64,000 bases of DNA, from positions 2,356,001 to 2,420,000 of the forward strand of contig NZ_CP182236.1 in NCBI RefSeq assembly GCF_048077055.1, in the 5' to 3' direction. The notes below the pieces were generated by a model. That model was given only the letters and a program-made list of their open reading frames with translations. It was not told the origin of the DNA and did not search any database. Source of the stretch: Egbenema bharatensis (GTDB lineage: Bacteria > Cyanobacteriota > Cyanobacteriia > Elainellales > Elainellaceae). A program made the position numbers and the translations under genes. Of this stretch, positions 7,453 through 16,439 are shown piece after piece. The stretch's first letter is position 1. Each line of letters starts with the position of its first letter.

Positions 7453-9426
7453 ATGACTTCTGCCCCTGTATCACCCTCTCCCCTTGAGGAAATTCATGCT
7501 GCTCTAAAAGAGCATAATCCTTTTGCTCAAGCTCCTATCCTTAAAGCTAGCCACGTGTGGGGAAAGGGATTTCCTGATGTTGAATCCCTCAATGCCCATG
7601 CTTCTGATGCTGTTTTTCAGGCATTAGGAAAGATTCGTTCGGGTCGTTATTCAACAACTTCTATCTTGATCACCGCTCAAGACGGAACCGGAAAGACCCA
7701 TATCATTAGCCGTATTCGCCATCGCCTTCAGGCTCAAGGGGGTGCTTTATTTGTTTATGCCAATCAATTTGATGATCTCAATCGAGCCAAACAAGGCTTT
7801 CAATCCCTTTTAGCTGATGGCTTAAGCAATATTGGCAGACAGGGAATGACGCAGTGGCAGGAACTTGCAACGATGATGGCGAACGACGCGATTAAAGCTG
7901 CGAATCTGCAAGCTCAATTCCTTCCGGCTGAAAGACTCATCAAGAAGTTTGAGGATGCTGATGAAGATCAAGCTAAAAAATGGATCAATCAATTAACTAA
8001 AGCATTCCGCAAAGCTAGAAGCGTCAAGAATCCGGATGTTGTCCGAGCCATCTTTTGGACTTTATGCGATGATCAAGCCTCCTACGCATCAAACTGGTTA
8101 GGCGGCAAAGAACTGGCTCAATACAAAGCCAATGAATTGAGTTTGCCAACTCAATCTCAATCCTTTGACACCGTTTTACAAGTCTTGGCTTTGATCAGCG
8201 AATACAACGAGTTGGTGATTTGCTTTGATGAGCTGGATGTTCCTGAATGTAATGATGGAGGTCTACACAAAGCTCAAGTGATAGCGGGCTTAGTCAAGGA
8301 GTTGTTTGAGAACCTGCATCGCGGCGTAATTCTCAGCGTTATGATGCCAGGGATCTGGAACGAGAAGGTTAAGCAGATGCCTGCTGGTGTATGGAGTAGA
8401 ATGACAGCAATTGGTGAACCATACGACCTGCAATATATGAATGGCGACAATGTCATCGAATTAGTTGCTCGCTTTCTTCAAGAATTTTACGCAGAAAAGC
8501 ACCTGATTCCCCCGCATGCACTTTATCCATTTGATGAGCACCAATTGAAAGAACTGGGTCGAGAACGGCTAACAGCAAGACGGGTTCTTGTCTGGTGCAG
8601 GGAAAATTGCAAGCCGCCTGAAGTAGACATTGGAAATCGCCATCTACCTCATCAAGGAATCACTGAGAGTGAGGAAACCCCCAGTGAAGCTGAATCCAAT
8701 TTTGATGAAGTTGAACTGGCTTTTAACAATGAAATAGATGGAGAGCTAGGAACACGTCTGGATAACAATTCCGTAATTGCTAATGCGCTTTTCTTTGGCT
8801 TCCAGACACTTGTTGATCAAACAGTAGAGCGGGTCAGTGTTGAGAGTGTTAGCACTGGAGTCAAAAAACGAGGAGGCAAAGATAAATATCTCAATTTCAA
8901 GATTCTTGGCAAAGAGGATGAAAAAGATGTTTGTATTGGTGTTGCGGTCTTGCAGCATGATGGTGGCAGAGCTTTAGGTGCAGGGCTAAGGCAATTACTT
9001 GACGAAGAGAACAATTTTGGTTTAACTAGAGGCTGTTTAGTTCGATCGAAAAATAAATCCATCAGCTCTTTTATCAAGAAAACATACATTGAGCCTCTGT
9101 GTAGTAAAGGCGGAGAGTTTGTGGATCTGAAAGAGGAAGAGATCAAACCTCTAATTGCTATTAACGCTGTCTACGAGAAGCGAGAAGTGGACTACAACTT
9201 GACAGAGAAACAGATCTTTGATTTCATTGCTCAAAAGGGGGCTGAAAAACTTTTAGGCAGTCATAATCCTCTTTTGCAGGAAATTCTGAGTGATCCTTCC
9301 TATCAAGTTCCCTCAATTGAAAGTGAACCAGAAGCTTTAGTTGAAAGCGATGACTCAGAAACGGACTCTGACGAACTACAGACGGCAGACATGGAAAATC
9401 TATCAGAACTAACCGTCAATGGATGA
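7453..9426 (+). CDS. P-loop ATPase (AAA/ORC-STAND-like), central gene of predicted defence-like cassette
   Basis: A 657-residue protein. The Walker A loop is AQDGTGKT at residues 75-82, with alanine where the first glycine of GxxxxGKT is usual. The Walker B strand is LVICFDELD, with D259 and E260 as candidate Mg-binding and catalytic residues. After the ATPase and a helical lid (about 1-400) comes a separate mixed domain (about 430-620; YLNFKILGKEDEKDVCIGVA) and an acidic tail. The layout resembles ORC/Cdc6-like or STAND-type ATPases, but I do not recognise the exact family. The stop codon overlaps the next gene by 8 bp, so ATPase and nuclease are translationally coupled and likely form a complex. 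ATP-dependent sensing or remodelling of DNA feeding a nuclease is inference. Confidence 0.8.
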   Translation: MTSAPVSPSPLEEIHAALKEHNPFAQAPILKASHVWGKGFPDVESLNAHASDAVFQALGKIRSGRYSTTSILITAQDGTGKTHIISRIRHRLQAQGGALFVYANQFDDLNRAKQGFQSLLADGLSNIGRQGMTQWQELATMMANDAIKAANLQAQFLPAERLIKKFEDADEDQAKKWINQLTKAFRKARSVKNPDVVRAIFWTLCDDQASYASNWLGGKELAQYKANELSLPTQSQSFDTVLQVLALISEYNELVICFDELDVPECNDGGLHKAQVIAGLVKELFENLHRGVILSVMMPGIWNEKVKQMPAGVWSRMTAIGEPYDLQYMNGDNVIELVARFLQEFYAEKHLIPPHALYPFDEHQLKELGRERLTARRVLVWCRENCKPPEVDIGNRHLPHQGITESEETPSEAESNFDEVELAFNNEIDGELGTRLDNNSVIANALFFGFQTLVDQTVERVSVESVSTGVKKRGGKDKYLNFKILGKEDEKDVCIGVAVLQHDGGRALGAGLRQLLDEENNFGLTRGCLVRSKNKSISSFIKKTYIEPLCSKGGEFVDLKEEEIKPLIAINAVYEKREVDYNLTEKQIFDFIAQKGAEKLLGSHNPLLQEILSDPSYQVPSIESEPEALVESDDSETDSDELQTADMENLSELTVNG

Positions 9427-10936
9427 GTTGATCTCGATCGATCGGGCATTATGTCTACCTGCCCCTGATATTGCTGCGCTAGTTGAAGGGCAGAATATTG
9501 TCGCTATTTCAAAAGTGGCCGTACAGCGAGGATGGACATTTGCTCTATATCCTTGTGAGCTATTAATTAGCTCTTTGCCTATTGAACAGCAATATCATTC
9601 CTACTCTCACAAATCTGCCCAGGCAGCTTTAGCTGCTTTAAATGCTTCAACCGTTCAAATCGAAGTGTGGGCAAGATGTGAGTTAAGTACAATGATTCAC
9701 GATGTAAAGCAATTAGAAGTGTTGGCTTTTTCTACTGTTTGGACGAAAGCAGTTCTGCAAGAAACCCTAGAACAGAGACAACACATCTTTTTGTCTTACT
9801 TACAAGTCTATAGGTTAGCTGATCCCATCTCAGTTTCCGCCAGCTCTATCACCTCTGAAAAACATGGGAAGTTTGTCAGCTTGTCGAGTCTTGCTTTAGA
9901 GAATAGCCCCCCAACTTCTATCAAAGTTACTGAGACTTTTCCTATTCTAGATGAAACTGTTTTCGCACAGCGTCAGCAACAACTGGAGAAAGGAGAAAAG
10001 CCGCTTTCTTTTGAATTAAGAAAATTAGAAGGAACGGTTGCCCCATTGGCTGCTGACAACCCTTCTGCTCAAGAAATCAGACAAGAAGTTAGAGCTTTGC
10101 TGGGTTGGCGAGTGAGTAGTGAAAGCAACCATCAATCTGATCTCGATTTAACTTGGATCAAGCAAATTTCTGAAGTTGGTAACTCAAGTGATGGCAACGA
10201 ATTCGAGAAACTAGTTCGTAGAAGTTTAATCAAATTAGGTTTTAGCAATTCTCACCAAAACCCAAAAGCAAGTCTTGACCCAGAAGCGACAGGTGGTGCT
10301 GGTGGAATAGATGTTTGTTGTAGAGAACCTTATCCATTAGTCGGGGAATGTAAAGCTAGCAAAAATCAACATGTACCAACTGATGTTTGCTCTCAACTGA
10401 CCTACTTGGGGCAAACCCATTTTCCTGAAGAGTATGACAATTCAGTTAAGGTGATATTTGCTGCTGGAATACTAACCAACCCAGCTAATAAAGTCGCAAT
10501 TGGAAACAAAATGAATGTAATTCGTCCTGAAACACTGCAAAGACTTCTTGAACTTAAGGCAAAATACGAAGGATCGATCGATTTATTAGCTCTAGAACCC
10601 TGTTTACGGGAAGCTCCCTTTGGAGAAGATGCAGATACTAAGCTCAATCACTATATCGATGAGATTTTGCAAGATCTAAAGGTTCGATCGCAACTTGTTC
10701 AGATCGTCAAAAAGCTAACTCACGCAAACAGCGAACAATCAGAAGTCGCAGAAATCTATGGTGCCTACAGAAGCGCATTTCAAATAAACGATCCAAGCAT
10801 ACAGCTTGATAGACAAGCAGTTTATGAGTTATTGATCGAACTTTCCTCACCCCTGGCAGGTTATTTAGGACGGATGCGAGCAGGTGGTTTGAACCGCGAT
10901 CGCTTCTATTACTTGCGTGATTTATCCGTGGAGTAG
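9419..10936 (+). CDS. PD-(D/E)XK (Mrr/restriction-endonuclease-like) nuclease of predicted defence-like cassette
   Basis: A 505-residue protein starting inside the ATPase gene. A nuclease core lies at about 255-400: GNEFEKLVRRSLIKLGF gives the helix glutamate E261, GGAGGIDV supplies D298, and VGECKAS supplies E310-x-K312, the classical D...ExK catalytic set. The N-terminal 150 residues (ALCLPAPDIAALVEGQNIVA onward, with WARCELSTMIHDVKQLEVLA) form a separate domain of unknown function, and a helical region follows the nuclease core. All three catalytic residues are present, so the enzyme is probably active. Together with the upstream winged-helix and ATPase genes this looks like a restriction or anti-mobile-element system; the exact type is unassigned. 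Confidence 0.8.
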   Translation: MDELISIDRALCLPAPDIAALVEGQNIVAISKVAVQRGWTFALYPCELLISSLPIEQQYHSYSHKSAQAALAALNASTVQIEVWARCELSTMIHDVKQLEVLAFSTVWTKAVLQETLEQRQHIFLSYLQVYRLADPISVSASSITSEKHGKFVSLSSLALENSPPTSIKVTETFPILDETVFAQRQQQLEKGEKPLSFELRKLEGTVAPLAADNPSAQEIRQEVRALLGWRVSSESNHQSDLDLTWIKQISEVGNSSDGNEFEKLVRRSLIKLGFSNSHQNPKASLDPEATGGAGGIDVCCREPYPLVGECKASKNQHVPTDVCSQLTYLGQTHFPEEYDNSVKVIFAAGILTNPANKVAIGNKMNVIRPETLQRLLELKAKYEGSIDLLALEPCLREAPFGEDADTKLNHYIDEILQDLKVRSQLVQIVKKLTHANSEQSEVAEIYGAYRSAFQINDPSIQLDRQAVYELLIELSSPLAGYLGRMRAGGLNRDRFYYLRDLSVE

Positions 10937-11037
10937 TGTGTTAGTGGCGATCGTATACCCACTTCGCGCAGATTCCAGAGTATTAGAGGATAATAGTTTA
11001 AAGGAATAGTAGTCCTGTCCAGATTTCACAGTAGGTC

Positions 11038-11847
11038 ATGACTCAAGAACTTCTCAACACAGACGAATCCTTCGATGAGATTGTCACTGAGCTTGACATC
11101 AGCCACCTGACCATTGAAGACGATACACCTGTGGACAACTTTCAATCGGAAGTGCAGCAACGGTTACTGGTAGAGCCGCTCCATAGCTCCAAAGTACTGC
11201 CATTGCCCTTTCTGGCGGCTGCCAATGTGGGGCTGTTTTATAAGCTAAAAGGTGATCCGATCGTACCTGATGTGCTTCTGAGCCTGGGAGTACAGCGAGC
11301 TGAAGATTTATCCCAGCGGCGCAATCGTTCCTATTTTGTCTGGGAATTTGGCAAAGTTCCTGATATTTGCCTCGAAATTGTCTCCAATCAAGAAGGGGAT
11401 GAGTTATCCCTCAGCCAAAAATCGCAGCAAAAGGGCAAACCGTCTTGCAAAAAAGAGATTTACGCCCAGATTGGGGTGCCGTACTACGTCGTGTTTGACC
11501 CCCTGCGGCAGATCCAGGATGAAACGGAGATGAACGGGGCATTATTGCGCGTCTGGACGCTCACCGCTGGACAATATGATGAATTGACTCCACCAGAGGG
11601 AATTGATGTCGTCGAGCAGTCCGTGTGGCTGGAAACGGTGGGATTAGGATTGACGCTGTGGCAAGGTGCATTTGAGGACGACGTACCTCGGCTATGGTTG
11701 CGTTGGTGCGACGAGTCAGGACAGGTGATTCCGACGGGGGCAGAACAAGCAGAATCCGAACGTCAACGGGCAGAATCCGAACGTCAACGGGCCGATCGCC
11801 TGGCGGAGAAACTGCGAGAGTTGGGCATCAACCCGGATCAGGTTTGA
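11038..11847 (+). CDS. Uma2-family (DUF820) protein with C-terminal coiled coil
   Basis: A 269-residue Uma2-type protein. The nuclease-like fold is marked by IVPDVLLSLGVQRAEDLSQR (aspartate), PDICLEIVSNQEGDELSLSQ (glutamate) and KKEIYAQIGVPYYVVFDPL. The last 35 residues contain a perfect duplication of AESERQR followed by ADRLAEKLRELGINPDQV, a coiled-coil tail common in this subfamily. It belongs to the accessory stretch between the siderophore modules and stands alone, 100 bp after the nuclease gene. Catalytic activity and role are unknown. Confidence 0.88.
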   Translation: MTQELLNTDESFDEIVTELDISHLTIEDDTPVDNFQSEVQQRLLVEPLHSSKVLPLPFLAAANVGLFYKLKGDPIVPDVLLSLGVQRAEDLSQRRNRSYFVWEFGKVPDICLEIVSNQEGDELSLSQKSQQKGKPSCKKEIYAQIGVPYYVVFDPLRQIQDETEMNGALLRVWTLTAGQYDELTPPEGIDVVEQSVWLETVGLGLTLWQGAFEDDVPRLWLRWCDESGQVIPTGAEQAESERQRAESERQRADRLAEKLRELGINPDQV

Positions 11848-11975
11848 GCGAAATGGCGTAGGGCAGGATGAAGTTGGAGATCAACCTTCTAGGGTGTCTT
11901 GCCCCATCGTTCCACAGCGGTAACGGAGTAAGCATCTGTTTAAAATAAGGCTATTGCTTGAGAAGGAGTACCTTT

Positions 11976-12542
11976 ATGAGCCAGTCCGCCACCGATCGAG
12001 TCCGCTGGACGAGCGCAGACCTGGATCTGCTGCCTGATAACGGCACTCGCTACGAAATTATTGACGGTGAACTATTTATGACCAGAGCACCCCGTTGGAG
12101 CCATCAGAAGATTGCCGACAATATCTGCGCTGAGTTAAACCGTTGGTCTGATGAAACAGGACTGGGAGAAGCAACAACAACGCCCGGAATTATCTTTTCA
12201 GATGCGGATAACGTAATTCCCGATGTGGTGTGGGTCAGCAAGGAACGGTTGGCAATGCTGCTGGATGAAGCCGAACATCTGACAGGGGCACCCGAATTGA
12301 TTGTGGAAGTCCTGTCTCCTGGTGAGGAGAATGAGCGGCGCGATCGAGAGGTCAAACTCAAGCTCTACGCGACTCAGGGAGTGCGGGAGTACTGGATCGT
12401 CGATCGCCAGTTGCAGCAAGTTCAGGTGTATCGACGGCAACAAGCCACCCTCCAACTTGCAGCGACTCTGTTTGCCAGTGATGAAATCAGTTCACCCCTT
12501 TTACCTGGTTTTGGCTGTCCACTCGATCGCTTCTTTCGCTAA
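11976..12542 (+). CDS. Uma2-family (DUF820) endonuclease-like protein
   Basis: A 188-residue protein of the short, canonical Uma2 type: LPDNGTRYEIIDGELFMTRA, then NVIPDVVWVSKERL, ELIVEVLSPGEENERRDREV and KLYATQGVREYWIVDRQLQQ. The D, E and downstream K/R residues of the PD-(D/E)XK fold are present. The ATG at 11976 is preferred over an upstream TTG at 11958 because AAGGAG lies at 11963-11968 with ideal spacing. It is the third Uma2 locus in the inter-module region, and no partner gene is evident. Confidence 0.9.
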   Translation: MSQSATDRVRWTSADLDLLPDNGTRYEIIDGELFMTRAPRWSHQKIADNICAELNRWSDETGLGEATTTPGIIFSDADNVIPDVVWVSKERLAMLLDEAEHLTGAPELIVEVLSPGEENERRDREVKLKLYATQGVREYWIVDRQLQQVQVYRRQQATLQLAATLFASDEISSPLLPGFGCPLDRFFR

Positions 12543-12680
12543 AACTCCAGATAGGGCTCAGAAAAACTCCGGCAAGGGATCAGGGCAATCGCTCAAACTG
12601 CCCTTGAAAACCTTACCAGGAGCCATGCGTTAGCGCAGCTTACCGAAGATATCGTCCCTGCTTGACTCAAGGTTCAAATT

Positions 12681-12702
12681 AATTGAGAATTGATAGCAAT
12701 AA
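12681..12702. promoter_or_regulatory. Possible iron-box-like site upstream of araC-like gene B
   Basis: AATTGAGAATTGATAGCAAT, about 45-65 bp ahead of the gene at 12746, shares TTGAGAAT with the palindrome at 299-313 in front of the module A regulator. The shared placement suggests a common iron-responsive control site, but the symmetry is poor here. Confidence 0.25.
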
Positions 12703-12745
12703 TTTGTAGACCTCCCCAGATGGGTTGGAGTGAGATGCGATCGCC

Positions 12746-13782
12746 ATGCCGTTAGTGCTTTCAGAACAGGATTATAACGACCGTTTGCAGTCGGATCCCT
12801 CTAGAAGGGAAACCGTTTGTCATCCGGAAGCATTTGAAACAAAATCGACCTGGTGCAATGTCCTGGATCAGGGATGGTTTCAAGAAATGAACCTGCGGGA
12901 TTTATGGTTGACGATCGAATCCAATCAAGCGCAGGAAGATGTAATTTATAGAGCAGATTCTGCAAGTTGGGGGCTGCATCAAGTTTCTTCCTTTCAGGAA
13001 CGATCAAAAGTCAGCATATAGGACTGACGGATGAAAACTTGGAAGTACCCGGTGGGCACTATCTGGAATGCATTCAGGATGGCGTTGAGATTGATCAATG
13101 GTTTGCTGAAGAACAGGTGGTTAGAATTCGCTTTGGGCTGAAGCTAGATGTAATTCGACAATTTGCAGCATCTTTGGGTCTACCTCAAGAACTGCAAGCT
13201 ATCACCAATGGCAAGTCTCCGTCTTCGTTCTATCGGCAAGGAAAAATTACCCCAGATATGCAGGTGATTCTTCATCAAGTGTTGCAATGTCCTTACCAGG
13301 GTGCAATTAAGCAAATGTATCTGGAGGGGAAAGTGTTGGAACTGGCTGCACTCCAGTTTGCTCAGTTTGCAGAAGCCGATGTTCTTTCTCGGTCTGAACC
13401 GTTACTAAAGCAAGATGACATCGATCGCCTGCACCACGCCAGAGCAATCTTGGTGGCTCAACTGAATCATCCCCCATCAATTTTGAGCCTGGCCCGTCAG
13501 GTGGGACTCAATGACTTTAAACTCAAACAAGGGTTTCGTCAGGTTTTCGGCACTACGGTATTTGGCTATTTGCGGGATTATCGCCTGGAGCAAGCTCGGC
13601 TGCTGTTGCTTGAAGGACAAATGAGTGTGCAGCAAGTGGCGCGGGCGATCGGCTACATGCATTCTGGGTATTTTGCTAAGGCATTTAAGCAGAAGTTTGG
13701 AGTCAGTCCCAAAACCTATCAAGGTCGGGCAACCCTGCATCGGATGATACCTTTGGTTCCTGAAAAATCCAGCGAGTGCTAA
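12746..13782 (+). CDS. AraC-family transcriptional regulator, frameshifted as read (siderophore module B)
   Basis: Two overlapping frames make one AraC protein. The N-terminal piece (MPLVLSEQDYNDRLQS to about DSASWG) stops at 13021; the rest continues in another frame through SSFFLSGTIKSQHIGLTDEN and a full AraC domain (DDIDRLHHARAILVAQLNHP, then FRQVFGTTVFGYLRDYRLEQ and GVSPKTYQ). Adding one base to the five-G run at 12969-12973 joins them into about 345 residues (SWGAASSFFLSG). The C-terminal half is closely similar to the module A regulator. It probably activates the receptor gene 106 bp downstream in response to iron-siderophore. Whether the frameshift is real or a homopolymer error cannot be told from the sequence. 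Confidence 0.85.
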
Positions 13783-13888
13783 AAATAATCCGCCCCGTAG
13801 CTAAAAATCCCTTTGCGAGGGGACATCTCTCACCGTATGCTTCTTGCATATCTTTTGCATTTAGATAGTTTGCTTGGTGTGTGGAGTC

Positions 13889-16435
13889 ATGGTAAAACAA
13901 CTGCGCCGATGGGGATGGGTAGGGGGGATTGTTTCTTTAGTCATTGTTCAGTCTGCATGGGCGCAAGAAGTGGGGAATGAAGCCGATGAAATCGTATCAG
14001 CCATTTCTACCCTGGATGAGCTAGAGCAGCCTGCAACGACGGTAGAAGCATGGATGTCGCAAATTCAGGATTCATCGATCGCACAAACAGCGGTGCAAAT
14101 TACGGGAGTGCGGGTTGAGTCTGTCGCAACTGGAATCGAGATCAGGCTGGAAACAACCGGAGATCTGGGTATTCCAGCCACTTCGATCGTGGGAAATGCA
14201 TTCATTGCTGAGATTTCTAATGCGGTTCTGGCTCTACCAGAGGGAGAGGAGTTTCAGCAGGCAAATCCGATCGCAGGCATTGCCTTAGTTGCTGTCACAA
14301 ACCTGCCCAATAATCGAGTCAGAGTGGCGATCACGGGAGTGGATGCGCCGCCAGAGTCTGTATTGAATTCATCCCGCCCAGGGCTGGTGTTCAGCATCAC
14401 ACCGGGAACGGAGGCCGTGGCAACAGACGAAGATGCCATTCAGGTCATCGTGACAGGGGAACAGGAGGATGGATATGCCCCCAGTAATGCAACCACCGCC
14501 ACCCGAACTGATACGCCCTTGCGAGAGATTCCCCAATCCATCCAGGTGATTCCCCAACAGGTGCTAGAGGATCAGCGAGTGATTCGCTTGCAGGATGCCA
14601 CCCGGAACGTGAGTGGTGTGCAGTCTGGAGACTCCTTTGGCGGATCACGGGATGAATTTATTATTCGGGGATTTCGTCAGTTCAACACCTTCCGCGATGG
14701 CTTCCGCGATAGCCGCAACCTGTTTCGAGACACGGCAAATATCGAACGAATTGAAGTCTTAAAAGGGCCCGCATCGGTACTATTTGGAACGCTGGAACCC
14801 GGTGGGGTGATCAACATCATCACAGAACAGCCGTTGGCGGAACCCTTCTATTCCTTTGAGTTGCAAGCGGGCAGTTTTGGTTTCATCCGTCCCGAAATTG
14901 ATCTATCCGGCCCGGTGTCTCCCGAACTAGATGTGTTCTATCGCTTAAATCTCGCCTATGAACATTCAGACGGTTTCCGTGACTTTGATCAAGACATCGA
15001 TCGCATTTTTGTGGCTCCTGTCCTGGCGATCGAGTTGAGCGATCGCACAAGGCTGAACCTGGAGTTTGATTACCTACGCGATGAACGTCCCTTCGATCGC
15101 GGTGTTGTTGCGATTGGAGATGGCGTGGCAGATATTCCCGTTGAGCGCATTTTGGGTGAACCAGATGACTTCCGGCGTACAGAAGCCTGGAGTGCGGGCT
15201 ATCGCTTTGAGCATGACTTTAATGAGGATTGGACGGTTCGCAATGCCTTTCGCTTTCAACGGGCAGATACCTTCGACAATCGCATTGATCCCGATACACT
15301 GAATGAAGAAACTGGAGAACTGACGCGCTTCTATTCTTCTAATGATGACCTGCGGGAAGTGTATGAATTGCAAACGAATATTGTCGGTAATTTTAATACG
15401 GGATCGGTTGAGCATACGCTGCTATTTGGAGTAGATTGGAGTCGTCAAATTGATGATGGATTTAACCAGTCTCCGAAAGATTTTGTGGCTGCTCCGATTA
15501 ACATTTTTGATCCGGTCTATGGACGGGTGGAAGACCGCGATATTACCGAAGTGCGATTCCGCGATTCCCAACGGCGAACTGAGTCTTGGGGACTCTATAT
15601 CCAAGATCAAATTGATATTTTGGATAATCTACATTTCCTGATTGGCGGACGTTTCGACTTTGTAGATCAATTGAACATTAATCGGCTGAGCGGTGGCGAT
15701 CGTTCTAGTCAATCCGACGAAGCCTTTAGCCCGCGTGTGGGACTGGTCTACCGACCGATCGAGCCTCTATCCCTCTATGCCAGCTACAGCCGCTCCTTTT
15801 CTCCCAACTCCGGAGAGCAAGTGGATGGAACGTTGCTGGAACCGGAACGGGGCACCCAGTATGAAGTGGGGATTCGGGGTGAAGTGTTGGATGGGCGATT
15901 AACTGCCAATTTAGCCGCGTTTCACCTGACGAAAAGCAATGTAGCAACAACTGATCCAGAGAATCCAGATTTTTCGATCGCAGTGGGTGAACAGCGCAGC
16001 CAGGGTATTGAGTTGGATGTGATTGGCAGAATTCTACCAGGGTGGAATCTGATTGCCTCCTATGCCTATATTGATGCCGAAGTCACCGAAGATAACTTCA
16101 TTGAAGAAGGGGTGAGTTTACCCAATGTGCCCTATCACAGTGCCAGCCTTTGGACAACCTATGAAATTCAGCAGGGTGATTTGCAAGGATTGGGATTTGG
16201 ACTGGGTCTGTTTTTTGTGGGCGATCGAGCAGGTGATTTAGATAACAGCTACGAACTTCCCAGCTTTCTCCGAACCGATGCTGCCCTCTATTACAGACGC
16301 GATAATTGGAGAGCAGCCGTCAACGTGCAAAACCTGTTCGGTGTGGATTACTACACTGGCGTTGAATTTGGTAGAACCAGTATTGCAGTAGGTGCCCCTC
16401 TAACGGTCATTGGTTCTGTCTCGGTTGAATTCTAA
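13889..16435 (+). CDS. TonB-dependent siderophore receptor with N-terminal AMIN domain (module B)
   Basis: A receptor of about 848 residues, a close paralogue of the one at 1475. From the ATG at 13889 (GGAG six bases upstream) it has a signal peptide ending QSAWAQ, an AMIN domain (about 60-165; ITGVRVESVATGIEIRLETT), a TonB-box-like AIQVIVTGEQEDGY, a plug (TDTPLREIPQSIQVIPQQVL; ERIEVLKGPASVLFGTLEPGG) and a beta-barrel ending in SVSVEF. Substrate loops differ clearly from receptor A, so the two may take different xenosiderophores. The FecB-like gene starts 4 bp after its stop, so both are on one transcript. Confidence 0.95.
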   Translation: MVKQLRRWGWVGGIVSLVIVQSAWAQEVGNEADEIVSAISTLDELEQPATTVEAWMSQIQDSSIAQTAVQITGVRVESVATGIEIRLETTGDLGIPATSIVGNAFIAEISNAVLALPEGEEFQQANPIAGIALVAVTNLPNNRVRVAITGVDAPPESVLNSSRPGLVFSITPGTEAVATDEDAIQVIVTGEQEDGYAPSNATTATRTDTPLREIPQSIQVIPQQVLEDQRVIRLQDATRNVSGVQSGDSFGGSRDEFIIRGFRQFNTFRDGFRDSRNLFRDTANIERIEVLKGPASVLFGTLEPGGVINIITEQPLAEPFYSFELQAGSFGFIRPEIDLSGPVSPELDVFYRLNLAYEHSDGFRDFDQDIDRIFVAPVLAIELSDRTRLNLEFDYLRDERPFDRGVVAIGDGVADIPVERILGEPDDFRRTEAWSAGYRFEHDFNEDWTVRNAFRFQRADTFDNRIDPDTLNEETGELTRFYSSNDDLREVYELQTNIVGNFNTGSVEHTLLFGVDWSRQIDDGFNQSPKDFVAAPINIFDPVYGRVEDRDITEVRFRDSQRRTESWGLYIQDQIDILDNLHFLIGGRFDFVDQLNINRLSGGDRSSQSDEAFSPRVGLVYRPIEPLSLYASYSRSFSPNSGEQVDGTLLEPERGTQYEVGIRGEVLDGRLTANLAAFHLTKSNVATTDPENPDFSIAVGEQRSQGIELDVIGRILPGWNLIASYAYIDAEVTEDNFIEEGVSLPNVPYHSASLWTTYEIQQGDLQGLGFGLGLFFVGDRAGDLDNSYELPSFLRTDAALYYRRDNWRAAVNVQNLFGVDYYTGVEFGRTSIAVGAPLTVIGSVSVEF

Positions 16436-16439
16436 AACG

